Shown here: one piece after another, positions 1 to 8,786 of the stretch
How positions within the stretch are numbered: position 1 is the stretch's first letter
Layout of the letters: each line of letters opens with the position of its first letter
Source of the DNA: Dasania phycosphaerae
GTDB taxonomy: Bacteria; Pseudomonadota; Gammaproteobacteria; Pseudomonadales; Dasaniaceae
DNA length: 64,000 nucleotides
Assembly: GCF_026891035.1 (NCBI RefSeq)
Contig: NZ_JAPTGG010000011.1
Location: forward strand, 62,001-126,000
Direction: 5' to 3'
Position numbers and translations under genes: made by a program
The notes under the pieces: model-generated
Database searches by the model: none
What the model was told of the DNA's origin: nothing
The model's input: the letters and a program-made list of their open reading frames with translations, nothing else

Positions 1-275
1 CCAACGACTGGTGCTCGGAACACGACGGCAGCCTAAACCACGACTGCTGTGACGCACTACTGGCTGGCTACGAAAAAAACCGGCCGCTCACCGACGATGA
101 AAAAAACGTGTGGGATGATTTTTTACGCATCGCCGCGGTACGCTTTTGGGTTACGCGTTTATTAATTAAATTAAACCCCAGCGGCCATCATCGCCCCGGC
201 GGCTTAATGGAAATTAAAGATCCACAGGAGTATAAAAATATTTTGATACAGCGTATTTATCCTAGTGAGGATTAA
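1..275 (+). CDS. thrB: Homoserine kinase (type II, APH fold), C-terminal fragment
   Basis: The frame enters from the left edge at base 3 and stops at 273-275, leaving 90 residues. They begin NDWCSEHDG and carry RPLTDDE, the helix LRIAAVRFWVTRL and the tail KDPQEYKNIL. This is the order seen at the C-terminus of the aminoglycoside-phosphotransferase-like homoserine kinases of gammaproteobacteria, which phosphorylate homoserine in threonine synthesis. The N-terminal lobe and catalytic loop lie outside the window, so activity cannot be judged. The identification rests on family memory of this C-terminal signature. A related APH-fold kinase is the main alternative. Confidence 0.8.
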   Translation, partial: NDWCSEHDGSLNHDCCDALLAGYEKNRPLTDDEKNVWDDFLRIAAVRFWVTRLLIKLNPSGHHRPGGLMEIKDPQEYKNILIQRIYPSED

Positions 276-291
276 GTAAAAACCGTTTTAA

Positions 292-682
292 GTCATTCCG
301 GGCCACGACCCGGAATCCAAACCAAACCCCGCAACCCCATGGATCCCAAATCAAGTTTGGGATGACAAGCGGCCTCGCTCAAATCTAAACCCAACGTCAT
401 TCCGGGCCACGACCCGGAATCCAAACCAGACCCTGCAAAGCCATGGATCCCAAATCAAGTTTGGGATGACGAGCGGCTTCGCTAAAATCCAAACCCAAGG
501 TCATTCCGGGCCACGACCCGGAATCCAAACCAGACCCCGCAAAGCCATGGATCCCAAATCAAGTTTGGGATGACGAGCGGCATCGCTAAAATCCAAACCC
601 AAGGTCATTCCGGGCCACGACCCGGAATCCAAACCAAACCCCGCAAACCCATGGATCCCAAATCAAGTTTGGGATCACGAGA
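292..682. repeat. Four tandem copies of a 104-bp double-palindrome unit
   Basis: Copies start at 292, 396, 500 and 604, exactly 104 bp apart. Each holds two inverted repeats: ATTCCGGG-6 nt-CCCGGAAT and ATCCCAAA-TCAAG-TTTGGGAT. Copies differ by only a few bases (for example CAACCCC versus CAAAGCC), so the expansion is recent. It fills the gap between the thrB stop and the end of the Lrp-type gene. The stems belong to the palindrome family seen at many other places in the window. No coding potential is claimed. Confidence 0.95.
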
Positions 683-696
683 TAGCCTGATCAAAC

Positions 697-1176
697 TTAT
701 TTTATTACCGGAATAATATGAGTGGACTTCACCTCTTCCATTACCGCATAGGTGTGGGTTTGGGCCACGCCCTCTATAGCCGCTAGTTTTTCGCCTAAAA
801 ACGTCCTATAGGTTTGCATGTTTTCGGTGCGTATTTTAATCAGGTAATCAAAGCCGCCTGCCACCATCACACACTCTACCACTTCGTCTAAGTCGCGCAT
901 GTGGCGGTTAAACTTATCCAGGTCTTCAGTGGCGGTGCGTTTAAGTGACACCTCTATATAGGCCACTAAGGCGGCATCTAATAACTCGGGGTTGAGGTGG
1001 GCTACGGTCTCTTTAATGTAACCACTTTTTTCCAAGCGCCGCACCCGCTCTAGGCAGGGCGAGGGGCTTAGGTGCACCAGCTCGGCCAGGTCGCAGTTAG
1101 CAATTTTGCCATTGCGTTGCAGGGTATCCAGTATTTTTTTGTCTATGCGATCCAGCTTTTTTTCGCTTTTAGTCAT
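697..1176 (-). CDS. Lrp/AsnC-family transcriptional regulator (likely proline-responsive)
   Basis: 159 residues from the chosen ATG at 1176. An upstream in-frame start adds 16 residues not typical of the family, and an AGG lies about 8 nt before the chosen ATG. The N-terminal winged helix (about residues 7-65: KLDRIDKKIL, then LSPSPCLERVRRLEKSGY) is followed by an Lrp RAM effector domain with VMVAGGFDYLIKIR and ending YAVMEEVKSTHIIPVIK. The length matches Lrp (about 160 aa). It is divergent from putA with about 200 bp between the start codons. Since the PutA here has no DNA-binding domain of its own, this gene is inferred to regulate putA, as Lrp-type PutR/BkdR proteins do elsewhere. The effector is unknown. 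Confidence 0.85.
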   Translation of the reverse strand: MTKSEKKLDRIDKKILDTLQRNGKIANCDLAELVHLSPSPCLERVRRLEKSGYIKETVAHLNPELLDAALVAYIEVSLKRTATEDLDKFNRHMRDLDEVVECVMVAGGFDYLIKIRTENMQTYRTFLGEKLAAIEGVAQTHTYAVMEEVKSTHIIPVIK

Positions 1177-1379
1177 GGTATTACCTGGCTCCACGGGGGG
1201 TGATGAGTAATAAAAATGATTCACTACTATAGCGATTATTTAGGCAATTAATATGCGGCTTATCAAGCCTGAATCCCTATTTCATATCGAAAATATAGCC
1301 TATTTCCAAAGCACCTGCTGCGTCATATTACCTACTATTCCTGCATTCAATCTTTGCCATTTTTTATAGGATCGGTTTT

Positions 1380-4300
1380 ATGCAACTGCCTCGTACGCTA
1401 GACACCACGTCCCCCCTACGCCAGACCATACGCCAGCATTACCGCGCTGACGAAGCCCAGGTATTAGAGGGCTTATTAGCCATGGCAGAAGTGGATAAGC
1501 CTACACAAGGTCGCATTGCCAACACCGCCCTAGCGCTGGCAGGTCAGGTGCGCCGCACCGCCCAAAAAGGTGGCCATATACAAAACCTGCTCAACCAGTA
1601 TTCGCTATCAACCAACGAAGGCATAGTGCTTATGTGCCTGGCCGAAGCGCTGCTGCGGGTGCCCGATAGCACCACCGCCGACCGGCTAATACGCGACAAG
1701 CTGATCAGCGGTGACTGGCAGGCGCACTTGGGCAAAAGCGACTCCTTTTTTGTTAACGCCTCGGCTTGGGGCTTATTGCTATCGGGGCGCATCGTGCGCT
1801 TTAACCCGCAACAGCAGCAACAACACATCAACAGTTTAAAAAGCACTTTGGCCAAACTAGGCGAACCCGTTATTAGATCCGCCATGCGTCAGGCCATGGG
1901 CATTATGGGCAACCAGTTTGTACTGGGGCGCAGCATAGCCGAGGCCAGTAAGCGCGCCACCAAACTAGAGGCCAAAGGTTATCGCTACTCCTACGATATG
2001 CTGGGTGAAGCAGCCCGCACCATGGCCGATGCCGATAACTATTTTAAAGCCTACCAAACCGCCATAGCGCATATAGGGGCCAACACCAAGGGTAGCGACA
2101 TTTATAAAAGCGCTGGCATCTCAGTAAAGCTCTCAGCCATACATCCCCGCTACGAGTTATTAAAAAGCGAACGGGTTATGGATGAGTTAGTTAGCCGCCT
2201 TAAAAGCCTGGCCATTATGGCCAAAGACTGCGACATAGGTTTTACCATAGATGCCGAAGAGGCCGACCGTTTAGACCTATCGCTGGATGTAATAGAGGCC
2301 GTGTTCACCGCACCCGAATTAGCAGGCTGGGAAGGCTTTGGCTTGGTGGTGCAAGCCTATCAAAAACGCGCCCTGCCTGTATTGCAGTGGGTAATAGATC
2401 TCAGCAAAAGAACCGGCAAAAAAATGATGCTGCGTTTGGTTAAAGGCGCGTATTGGGACAGCGAAATAAAAATCGCGCAAGTGGAAGGCCTGGATGGCTA
2501 CCCGGTGTTTACTCGCAAGGCCGCTACCGATGTTAGCTACCAAGCCTGCGCCGGTTTATTGCTGGATAACCGCGATGTCATCTACCCGCAGTTTGCCACC
2601 CACAACGCCTACTCGGTGGCCTATATTTTAGAGCGCGCACTACAAGGCAACAACGGCGGCTTAAGCGGGTTTGAATTTCAACGCCTGCACGGCATGGGCG
2701 ATGGCTTATACGACGATATTATTAGCCAACAGGGCATACCTGTGCGCATTTACGCCCCAGTAGGCGAACACAAAAGTCTGTTGGCCTACTTGGTGCGCCG
2801 CCTGTTAGAGAACGGCGCCAACTCCTCGTTTGTAAACAGCATCGTCGACGACGAGCTGCCCTTAAGCTCACTGGTACAAGACCCCATAGCCAAAGTGCGC
2901 AGCTGGTCGCAAATCCCCAACCCCAATATTCCACTACCCATAAACTTATATGGCGACGAGCGCAGCAACTCCCACGGCATCGATTTAAGCGACATACCAC
3001 GCCTGCAACGCTTGGCCAGCAACAGCCAAACGTGGGCGCAGCAGCATATTAAAACCGCCGCTGACTTCAACCTGGCTGATAAGACTCTAGCAGTATCAAG
3101 CAGCCCCACCGACACACGCCATTTTTTAGGTGCCGTGCCGCGCAGCTCCGCCCAGCAGCTAAGCCAAAAGTTAGACCAAGCCGCCGCCGTGTATCAACAA
3201 TGGTCCAAGCTTGCCGTAGACCAGCGCGCCGCCTGCCTGGAGCGCTTAGCCGATAAACTAGAGCAACACATGGATGAGCTTATCGCCCTGTGTACTCATG
3301 AGGCCGGCAAAATAGTCGCCGATGGCGTAGCCGAAGTGCGCGAGGCCGTAGACTTTTGCCGCTACTACGCCGTGCAGGCGCGCAAGGTTTGCGGCCCGCA
3401 CCCGCAATGGGGCGAGCACGGCCAGCTGCAGTCGCGTGGTGTGGTGTTGTGCATTAGCCCGTGGAACTTTCCGCTGGCTATCTTTTTAGGCCAGGTTACC
3501 GCCGCCCTAGCTGCGGGTAATACCGTGCTGGCCAAACCCGCCGACACTACCTGCTTAATCGCCAGCCGCGCCTTAGCGCTAATGTCAGAGTGTGGTTTCC
3601 CCGATGATGTAGTGCAGCTCATCGTCACCCCCGGCCCACAGGTAGGCGAGCTATTACTGCCCGACCCGCGCATAGCTGCTGTGATGTTTACCGGCTCTAC
3701 CGGCGTGGGCGAGTGGATAGCCCACAAGCTGGCCGAACGCAGCGGCCCGCGTATTCCGCTAATTGCCGAAACCGGCGGCCAAAACTGCATGATAGTCGAC
3801 TCCACCGCCCTACCCGAGCAAGTGGTAGACGATGTGATCGCCTCCGGTTTTCAAAGCGCAGGCCAGCGCTGCTCGGCCTTGCGGGTATTATTTTTACAAG
3901 AAGACATCGCCGACGAAATTATCGAAATGATTATCGGTGCCATGCAAGAGCTACACATAGGCGACCCGAATTATTTGCACACCGACATAGGCCCGGTAAT
4001 CGATAACAAAGCCTTATCGGCGCTGCAACAACACGCTCAATATTTAGATAGCGATGCCGTCAAAGGCCAAGCCAAATTATTGTACCAATGTAAACTTAGC
4101 GACGAATGCCAACACGGTACTTTTTTTGCGCCACGACTTTATGAAATAGATAGTATTAATGTGTTACAGCAAGAAGTGTTTGGCCCCATCGTGCATATAG
4201 TGCGCTACCCAGCTAATCAATTTGAACAAGCCCTGGCCGACATTAACAGTACAGGCTTTGGCCTCACCGCCGGTGTACACAGCCGCATACAACACACCGC

Positions 4301-5204
4301 CGAAAAAGTGGTTAATACCATTAACGCGGGCAATATTTATATTAACCGCAACACCATCGGTGCAGTAGTCGGGGTACAACCCTTTGGCGGCCACGGCTTA
4401 TCCGGCACTGGCCCCAAAGCGGGCGGACCATCTTATGTGTATAGGCTCACACAAAACACTACCGCAAGCAGCTCTGACACTGCTATTGATACCAACACGG
4501 TGTTTAGCAAACTAGCCCACCCTACAGGTATAAACGTTGCTAGTAATCCTACTGCGCATTATTTACATATTGCTGGCAAGCACATTGTTGATATTGCGCA
4601 AAGAGCTGAGCAGGTTAAAAACTTTAGCCAACTATTAATTAACGATAGCGGTTTAAAGCTAACTTCGGATTTCGCAAATCATATTAATATTATGGTAGAT
4701 CAAGCTTTAAGCTCCCAGCTAAAAGCGGCTACTCTAACTGGGCCTACTGGCGAGCTCAATCAGCTTATGCTCACACCACGAGGTAACTTGCTATGCCTAC
4801 AGATGGGCGATCATTATGTTGAACACGGCCTACGCCAACTTTGTGCGGCACTACTATGTGGCAATCGTGTAGTACAGCTTAGTGACAATGCACTTGATTA
4901 TAGCAAGCTAATAGCGCAAGCCGGTTTGCAATCGGCTTATCAACGCCTAAGCATCAATAGTGAGCGCCAATTGCAAAACTTATTATTGGCAGAGCATTGC
5001 CACGGCCTGGTATTTAGCGGCCCCATAAGCTTGCAAAAAAATATCGACCAGCTGCTATCGCAACGTTCAGGCGCTTTGCTGCCTTTTATTACTGAAAGCC
5101 ACGGCCCCGCTATGATGCATCGCTTTGTGCTGGAAAAATCCATATCTAACAACACCACCGCCTCAGGGGGCAATGCGGCCTTATTAGCTATGAGTGAACC
5201 CTAG
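1380..5204 (+). CDS. putA: Bifunctional proline dehydrogenase / P5C dehydrogenase (type B PutA)
   Basis: 1274 residues. Oxidises proline to glutamate in two steps using FAD and NAD. There is no N-terminal ribbon-helix-helix, so unlike the E. coli protein it should not act as its own repressor. The PRODH barrel covers about residues 180-480 (TIDAEEADRLD, LVKGAYWDSEIK, ATHNAYS, FQRLHGMGDGLYD, RRLLENGANSSFVN). The aldehyde dehydrogenase domain covers about 590-1030, with catalytic Glu797 (AETGGQN) and Cys831 (GQRCSALR), ending PFGGHGLSGTGPKAGG. About 220 further residues resemble the degenerate ALDH-like domain of type B PutAs. An AGGA lies 8 nt before the ATG. A hairpin follows the stop, and the downstream prolidase would supply proline from dipeptides. 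Confidence 0.97.
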   Translation: MQLPRTLDTTSPLRQTIRQHYRADEAQVLEGLLAMAEVDKPTQGRIANTALALAGQVRRTAQKGGHIQNLLNQYSLSTNEGIVLMCLAEALLRVPDSTTADRLIRDKLISGDWQAHLGKSDSFFVNASAWGLLLSGRIVRFNPQQQQQHINSLKSTLAKLGEPVIRSAMRQAMGIMGNQFVLGRSIAEASKRATKLEAKGYRYSYDMLGEAARTMADADNYFKAYQTAIAHIGANTKGSDIYKSAGISVKLSAIHPRYELLKSERVMDELVSRLKSLAIMAKDCDIGFTIDAEEADRLDLSLDVIEAVFTAPELAGWEGFGLVVQAYQKRALPVLQWVIDLSKRTGKKMMLRLVKGAYWDSEIKIAQVEGLDGYPVFTRKAATDVSYQACAGLLLDNRDVIYPQFATHNAYSVAYILERALQGNNGGLSGFEFQRLHGMGDGLYDDIISQQGIPVRIYAPVGEHKSLLAYLVRRLLENGANSSFVNSIVDDELPLSSLVQDPIAKVRSWSQIPNPNIPLPINLYGDERSNSHGIDLSDIPRLQRLASNSQTWAQQHIKTAADFNLADKTLAVSSSPTDTRHFLGAVPRSSAQQLSQKLDQAAAVYQQWSKLAVDQRAACLERLADKLEQHMDELIALCTHEAGKIVADGVAEVREAVDFCRYYAVQARKVCGPHPQWGEHGQLQSRGVVLCISPWNFPLAIFLGQVTAALAAGNTVLAKPADTTCLIASRALALMSECGFPDDVVQLIVTPGPQVGELLLPDPRIAAVMFTGSTGVGEWIAHKLAERSGPRIPLIAETGGQNCMIVDSTALPEQVVDDVIASGFQSAGQRCSALRVLFLQEDIADEIIEMIIGAMQELHIGDPNYLHTDIGPVIDNKALSALQQHAQYLDSDAVKGQAKLLYQCKLSDECQHGTFFAPRLYEIDSINVLQQEVFGPIVHIVRYPANQFEQALADINSTGFGLTAGVHSRIQHTAEKVVNTINAGNIYINRNTIGAVVGVQPFGGHGLSGTGPKAGGPSYVYRLTQNTTASSSDTAIDTNTVFSKLAHPTGINVASNPTAHYLHIAGKHIVDIAQRAEQVKNFSQLLINDSGLKLTSDFANHINIMVDQALSSQLKAATLTGPTGELNQLMLTPRGNLLCLQMGDHYVEHGLRQLCAALLCGNRVVQLSDNALDYSKLIAQAGLQSAYQRLSINSERQLQNLLLAEHCHGLVFSGPISLQKNIDQLLSQRSGALLPFITESHGPAMMHRFVLEKSISNNTTASGGNAALLAMSEP

Positions 5205-5208
5205 GCAG

Positions 5209-5234
5209 GCCACAATATTTAAGCTTGTTGTGGC
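5209..5234 (+). terminator. Hairpin after putA
   Basis: Stem GCCACAA/TTGTGGC with a 12-nt loop begins 5 nt after the putA stop and is followed by TTAAAAAACC. The U-run is poor, so it may be a weak terminator or a 3'-end stabilising hairpin. Confidence 0.5.
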
Positions 5235-5276
5235 TTAAAAAACCTACTATTACTTAATACTACTTAAGTGAGAAAG

Positions 5277-5465
5277 ATGATGAAAAATACCGAACTTAGT
5301 AAACCTACTTATAGTGATAAAGCCAACCAGCAGCAAGCTCATACGGCCATAACTAACACTACAGATAAGGGGCTGGAATGTATCAGCCTAGCTGCCACTC
5401 AGCAGTTGAGTGGCAGCCAGGCTAATGAGGATGAAGATGAGTCGTTTTTAAAGGGTTATAACTAA
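5277..5465 (+). CDS. Small hypothetical protein downstream of putA
   Basis: A 62-residue frame from ATG 5277; an upstream GTG at 5268 would add three residues. AAGTGAG lies about 5-10 nt upstream. The product is polar, rich in Gln, Thr and Ser, without a membrane segment, and ends in an acidic cluster (NEDEDESFLKGYN). It matches no family I recognise. It is convergent with pepQ and the stops overlap by 4 bp. The hairpin after putA separates it from that gene. Its reality is uncertain; the acidic tail and close fit between two genes are the only supports. Confidence 0.4.
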   Translation: MMKNTELSKPTYSDKANQQQAHTAITNTTDKGLECISLAATQQLSGSQANEDEDESFLKGYN

Positions 5466-6790
5466 GCCAAACTCGCCTGCTGGGTCAGGTTAGTTACTCC
5501 TTGCGCAGTCATTAAAATATTATCCTCTATACGTATGCCGCCCCAGGGTTGCATAGCGCTAACTGCAGGCCAGTTAATCAACTCTTTGCGCGCGTCCTGT
5601 TTGGCCTGTTGTAATAGCGGCTCTATAAAATATAAACCCGGTTCTACCGTAAAAATTTGATTGGCCTCTAGTTTACGGGTTAAACGTAAATAGGGATGAT
5701 CCTTAGGTGGCTCTAACACATCGCCTAATGGGCTGCTTAGCCAACCGCCTCTGTCGTGTACCTGTATACCTAAATAATGCCCTACCCCGTGGGGGAAAAA
5801 CACCTGCGTTACTTTTTGCTCTAACAGGCTCTCTACGCTGCCCTTGGCCAGTTTAAACTCCAGTAAGATTTTAGCTATGCCTAGATGGGCAGCCAAGTGT
5901 AAATCGAGGTAGCTCTGCCCCAGGCTTAGGCTATCGACTAATTTTTCGTGCAGTTTGTTCATAGCAATAATTAAGTCAGCAAAATCTGACGAGCTAAAAG
6001 CATAGCTGCGGCTGATGTCAGAGGCGTAACCACCCACGCAGGTGCCGGCATCAATTAAAAATGAACGGTGCGCCTCGGGCTTAGTGCGCTGCTTTTGCGG
6101 GTAGTGCAACACGGCAGCATGTTCATTAAGGGCAATAATACTGTTATAGGGTTGCTCGTTTTCTAATTGCTGGGTGGCCTGTAAATAGGCCATATGGATT
6201 TGGTATTCAGAGCCACCGTTATAAAACGCTTCAGCTGCGGCTTTGTGGCCTATTGCTGCCGAGTGATTGGCCAGCTGTATGCAGCCCTGCTCATATTCGC
6301 TTTTATAGGCGCGATGATAATCAATAAGGTTTAACAACTGCTCGCAATTGCTTACACAATGCGGCAGCTCTGCGATTAAGGCGTTGGGCTCGCCTATATA
6401 CACCGAGGGCTGCTGCTTGCTGTTTAATAACGGTTTTAAATCTTTAGCGTCCGCATAGGGAATCACTTCAAAGGCCTGCTGCACTACCTCATCGCGTAAG
6501 GGCGCGGGTTGGTGCCAAATATCCTCAGGGCAGTAGTGTAGTAAGCTAGGCTGAGGTTTTTGGCTATCAATAATTAACCAAGAGCCCGCGCCTTCGCTTA
6601 GGTTTAGCCAGCTGGCAAAGTACGGGTTGAGCTTAAAGGGGTAATCTGTGTCGTCTCTAAAGTGGTAATGGCTATCGCCTGCAGCAATCAATAAACGGCT
6701 ATAACCTAACTGGTTTAACCATTCACAAGTTTCAGTAAATCGCTTTTTTACATGTTTTAGATACAACTCTGTTAAAGCACTGGGTAGCAC
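5462..6790 (-). CDS. pepQ: Xaa-Pro dipeptidase (prolidase)
   Basis: 442 residues, the usual PepQ length. It hydrolyses X-Pro dipeptides in the cytoplasm using two divalent metal ions. The N-terminal creatinase-like domain (about 1-155) is followed by a pita-bread metallopeptidase fold with the five ligands in order: LIDAGTCVGGYASDISRSY (two Asp), FFPHGVGHYLG (His), FTVEPGLYF (Glu) and GGIRIEDN (Glu). The start is a GTG with GAGGTG just upstream. Neighbouring putA would consume the proline released, so the three genes 697-6790 read as a proline scavenging unit. Confidence 0.95.
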   Translation of the reverse strand: MLPSALTELYLKHVKKRFTETCEWLNQLGYSRLLIAAGDSHYHFRDDTDYPFKLNPYFASWLNLSEGAGSWLIIDSQKPQPSLLHYCPEDIWHQPAPLRDEVVQQAFEVIPYADAKDLKPLLNSKQQPSVYIGEPNALIAELPHCVSNCEQLLNLIDYHRAYKSEYEQGCIQLANHSAAIGHKAAAEAFYNGGSEYQIHMAYLQATQQLENEQPYNSIIALNEHAAVLHYPQKQRTKPEAHRSFLIDAGTCVGGYASDISRSYAFSSSDFADLIIAMNKLHEKLVDSLSLGQSYLDLHLAAHLGIAKILLEFKLAKGSVESLLEQKVTQVFFPHGVGHYLGIQVHDRGGWLSSPLGDVLEPPKDHPYLRLTRKLEANQIFTVEPGLYFIEPLLQQAKQDARKELINWPAVSAMQPWGGIRIEDNILMTAQGVTNLTQQASLA

Positions 6791-7037
6791 ATATCACCTC
6801 ATAGTCATTACTCAACAACGCAGTTTTGCGCTTACACCTACGCCTACACTTACATCTACACTTAAAGAAGCTAATCACAAATTCAGTTATAGCGCTTTGG
6901 GATTGTACGCGCTAGCGCGTTATATCTGCCACTACAGGTTATTTTTGATCGTAGTTAAGCTTAGCTAGCCCCTCCCTACTCTACCTATCCTCCCCTACCC
7001 TATGGCCAGCACTAAATACTTAGCTAGTTTTACAGGC
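6791..7037. other. Intergenic region upstream of pepQ
   Basis: About 250 bp between the pepQ start and the terminator of the PEP-CTERM gene. It should hold the pepQ promoter, but no clear box could be assigned. It contains pyrimidine-rich stretches and no credible reading frame. Confidence 0.5.
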
Positions 7038-7039
7038 AA

Positions 7040-7071
7040 AAAAAAACGGCCCCTAAACAGGAGCCGTTTTT
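7040..7071 (-). terminator. Rho-independent terminator of the first PEP-CTERM gene
   Basis: Read on the minus strand, AAAACGGCTCC pairs with GGGGCCGTTTT across the loop TGTTTA, followed by a long T-run (a nine-base A-run on the plus strand). It begins about 20 bp after the stop codon at 7093. Confidence 0.85.
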
Positions 7072-7092
7072 AGCAAAAGTATAAACTAAGGT

Positions 7093-7566
7093 TTATTTCT
7101 GGCTGTGGCGAGCAACACCTAAGCCTATTAAACCCAAAGCCAATAAAACCAATGAGCCGGGCTCGGGCACATTGGTAATGGTGATATCTGCTCCACAGTT
7201 GTTATATGTGGTACATGAATGGCTGCGACCAAGCCAAGTCATAAAAGCTGTGTCAGCTGTGCCTTGCCAAGATACGGCATTGGGCTCCCAGATTTGATTA
7301 AGCAAATCTATATCGCCTATATCAAACAAATTACCCATATTGATGTTGTAAGTGCCAACCACGCTAAAAGTGCTTAGCTCATCAAAACGTAAATAACCAT
7401 CGCCATCAACATCGTTACCGCTGAGAGTACCGTGATGATTACGATTGCCGCTCCAGCCAAAGCTAAACTCTGCCTCTACCAGGCCGGCAAAAGCGCTGGG
7501 GGCAGCCGTGCTAATAAGCAATACAGTCGCGATAATTTTTAATAAATTGTTCACAGTTAACCTCAA
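7093..7566 (-). CDS. PEP-CTERM sorting domain protein
   Basis: 157 residues. A signal peptide (LLKIIATVLLISTAAPSAFA) is followed by a mature region with a Ca-binding-like DVDGDGYLRFDE stretch and two Cys (SCTTYNNCGAD). It ends in VPEPGSLVLLALGLIGLGV plus ARHSQK. That C-terminal order (PEP motif, hydrophobic helix, basic tail) is the exosortase sorting signal, so the protein should be exported, cleaved and released or attached at the surface. No exosortase is in the window. It is monocistronic with its own terminator. Upstream are a sigma-54-like promoter (7593-7609) and a 17-bp motif (7673-7689), both shared with the second PEP-CTERM gene. Confidence 0.92.
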   Translation of the reverse strand: MRLTVNNLLKIIATVLLISTAAPSAFAGLVEAEFSFGWSGNRNHHGTLSGNDVDGDGYLRFDELSTFSVVGTYNINMGNLFDIGDIDLLNQIWEPNAVSWQGTADTAFMTWLGRSHSCTTYNNCGADITITNVPEPGSLVLLALGLIGLGVARHSQK

Positions 7567-7592
7567 AGTAATAACTAAACTAACTGTAAAAT

Positions 7593-7609
7593 AGCATTAA
7601 TCAAGCCAA
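7593..7609 (-). promoter_or_regulatory. Candidate sigma-54 promoter of the first PEP-CTERM gene
   Basis: On the minus strand TTGGCTTGATTAATGCT fits the -24/-12 pattern (GG, ten bases, GC, with flanking YTGG and TGCW). The -12 GC lies about 28 bp before the ATG. The same pattern precedes the unrelated PEP-CTERM gene at 40092-40679. Confidence 0.65.
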
Positions 7610-7672
7610 CTATTAAAAATACTTATAAATCAATATGTTAAATGTGATTTATCTTTTAGACTGAATGCTATT

Positions 7673-7689
7673 TGTAAATATTACCGACA
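7673..7689 (-). promoter_or_regulatory. PEP-CTERM upstream activating motif, copy 1
   Basis: TGTCGGTAATATTTACA on the minus strand, about 66 bp upstream of the -24 element. The copy before the second PEP-CTERM gene differs at one of 17 positions. It is an imperfect palindrome (TGT...ACA) at a distance usual for a sigma-54 enhancer-binding protein. Confidence 0.65.
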
Positions 7690-7758
7690 TGGAAAATCGT
7701 TGTTTTAGAAGCGCTGGTTATAGCTAACAGAAAAACTTAGCGGAAAGCGTCTAAGCCA

Positions 7759-8703
7759 CTACTGCACACAGCTGATAAAGCGCCGGCCAAAATCCGCCAT
7801 AAAACGACTGTAGCCATGGGCGCCTAAAGTAATATGCCCAGCCATAGGGTCTAGCAATTGCTGCTTAAGCGCCAGGCCTTGGGTTAGGTTGCGTAATAGC
7901 GCCGGCTGGTATTGCGGCTCTTTAAAGATGCAGGCAATGCTGCCTTGTTTAAGCTGCTCGCTTAAGGCCCACAAGTGCTTGGCGCCAGGCTTTTTGTCGG
8001 GGCTAAGGCTTAACACCGCTGCATGACGCAGGCCGTAATGCTGCTCAAAGTGGCCGTAACCATCGTGCAGCACCATATAAGGTTTAGCCTTTAAGGCTTT
8101 AAACTGCTGCTGTAGCTGTGCATCCAAAGCGGCCAACCTGGCAGTAAAGCTTTGCAGATTTTGCTCAAAAGTAGGGCGCTGCGCGGGCAGTAGGGTGCTT
8201 AGACGCTGCGCTATTTGCTGGGCTATGTGCTGCGCTTGCGCGGGGCTTAGCCAGATATGCGGGTCTTGGCCGTGATGATTATGCTCGCTGTGGCTACTGT
8301 TGCGCTCATGGCCGTGCTCATCTTCATCTTGCTCTGCATCCAGTTCTGACTCATTAAGCAGCGTTAACACTCGCGCCGAGGGCAACAGCGACAAAGGCTT
8401 GGCTAAAAAGCGCTCCATACTGGGGCCTACCCAAATCACCAATTCGGCATGGGCCAAACGTTGCCTATCCGAGGGCTTAAGCTGGTAGAGGTGAGGGGAC
8501 ACGTTGGGCGCTAGCAATAGCTCCACCTCGGCGGCATCACCGGCTATATCTAAGGCAATCAACTGTAGGGGCTTAATCGAAGCCAGCAGCTTAGGCTTAA
8601 TGGCGGGCTGAGCAGCAGGGCTGGCCAGGGCAGTTGTTGCTAACAACAAAGCTAGTACAAACAACAAGGCAAGTGGCAGGGCGCTAGGACGGGCAATTAA
8701 CAC
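7759..8703 (-). CDS. znuA: Zinc ABC transporter substrate-binding protein
   Basis: About 314 residues from the preferred GTG at 8703. The frame is open to a GTG at 8778, but that start would add 25 residues before the signal peptide (VLIARPSALPLALLFV, cleaved near ALASPAAQ) and sits only 9 bp from the Zur operator. The periplasmic protein captures zinc for ZnuBC. It has the cluster A-1 features: LLAPNVSPHLYQLKPSD with its His ligand, the charged loop DEDEHGHERNSSHSEHNHHG (seven His from there to DPH), DPHIWLSP, and LHDGYGHFEQHYG. The divergent zur-znuCB operon completes the system. Confidence 0.93.
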   Translation of the reverse strand: MLIARPSALPLALLFVLALLLATTALASPAAQPAIKPKLLASIKPLQLIALDIAGDAAEVELLLAPNVSPHLYQLKPSDRQRLAHAELVIWVGPSMERFLAKPLSLLPSARVLTLLNESELDAEQDEDEHGHERNSSHSEHNHHGQDPHIWLSPAQAQHIAQQIAQRLSTLLPAQRPTFEQNLQSFTARLAALDAQLQQQFKALKAKPYMVLHDGYGHFEQHYGLRHAAVLSLSPDKKPGAKHLWALSEQLKQGSIACIFKEPQYQPALLRNLTQGLALKQQLLDPMAGHITLGAHGYSRFMADFGRRFISCVQ

Positions 8704-8786
8704 AGGGGCAGGCTCAATAAGGTCACAATAAGCAGCAATAACAAAGCAGGGCGATTTTAATACGCACAGCGCTATCACACAAAAAA

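Noticed and set aside
292..682. CRISPR-like array
   Set aside because: Entire 104-bp unit is repeated, with no unique spacers.
3713..4006. 97-residue forward frame inside putA
   Set aside because: Out-of-frame shadow of the aldehyde dehydrogenase domain; no independent support.
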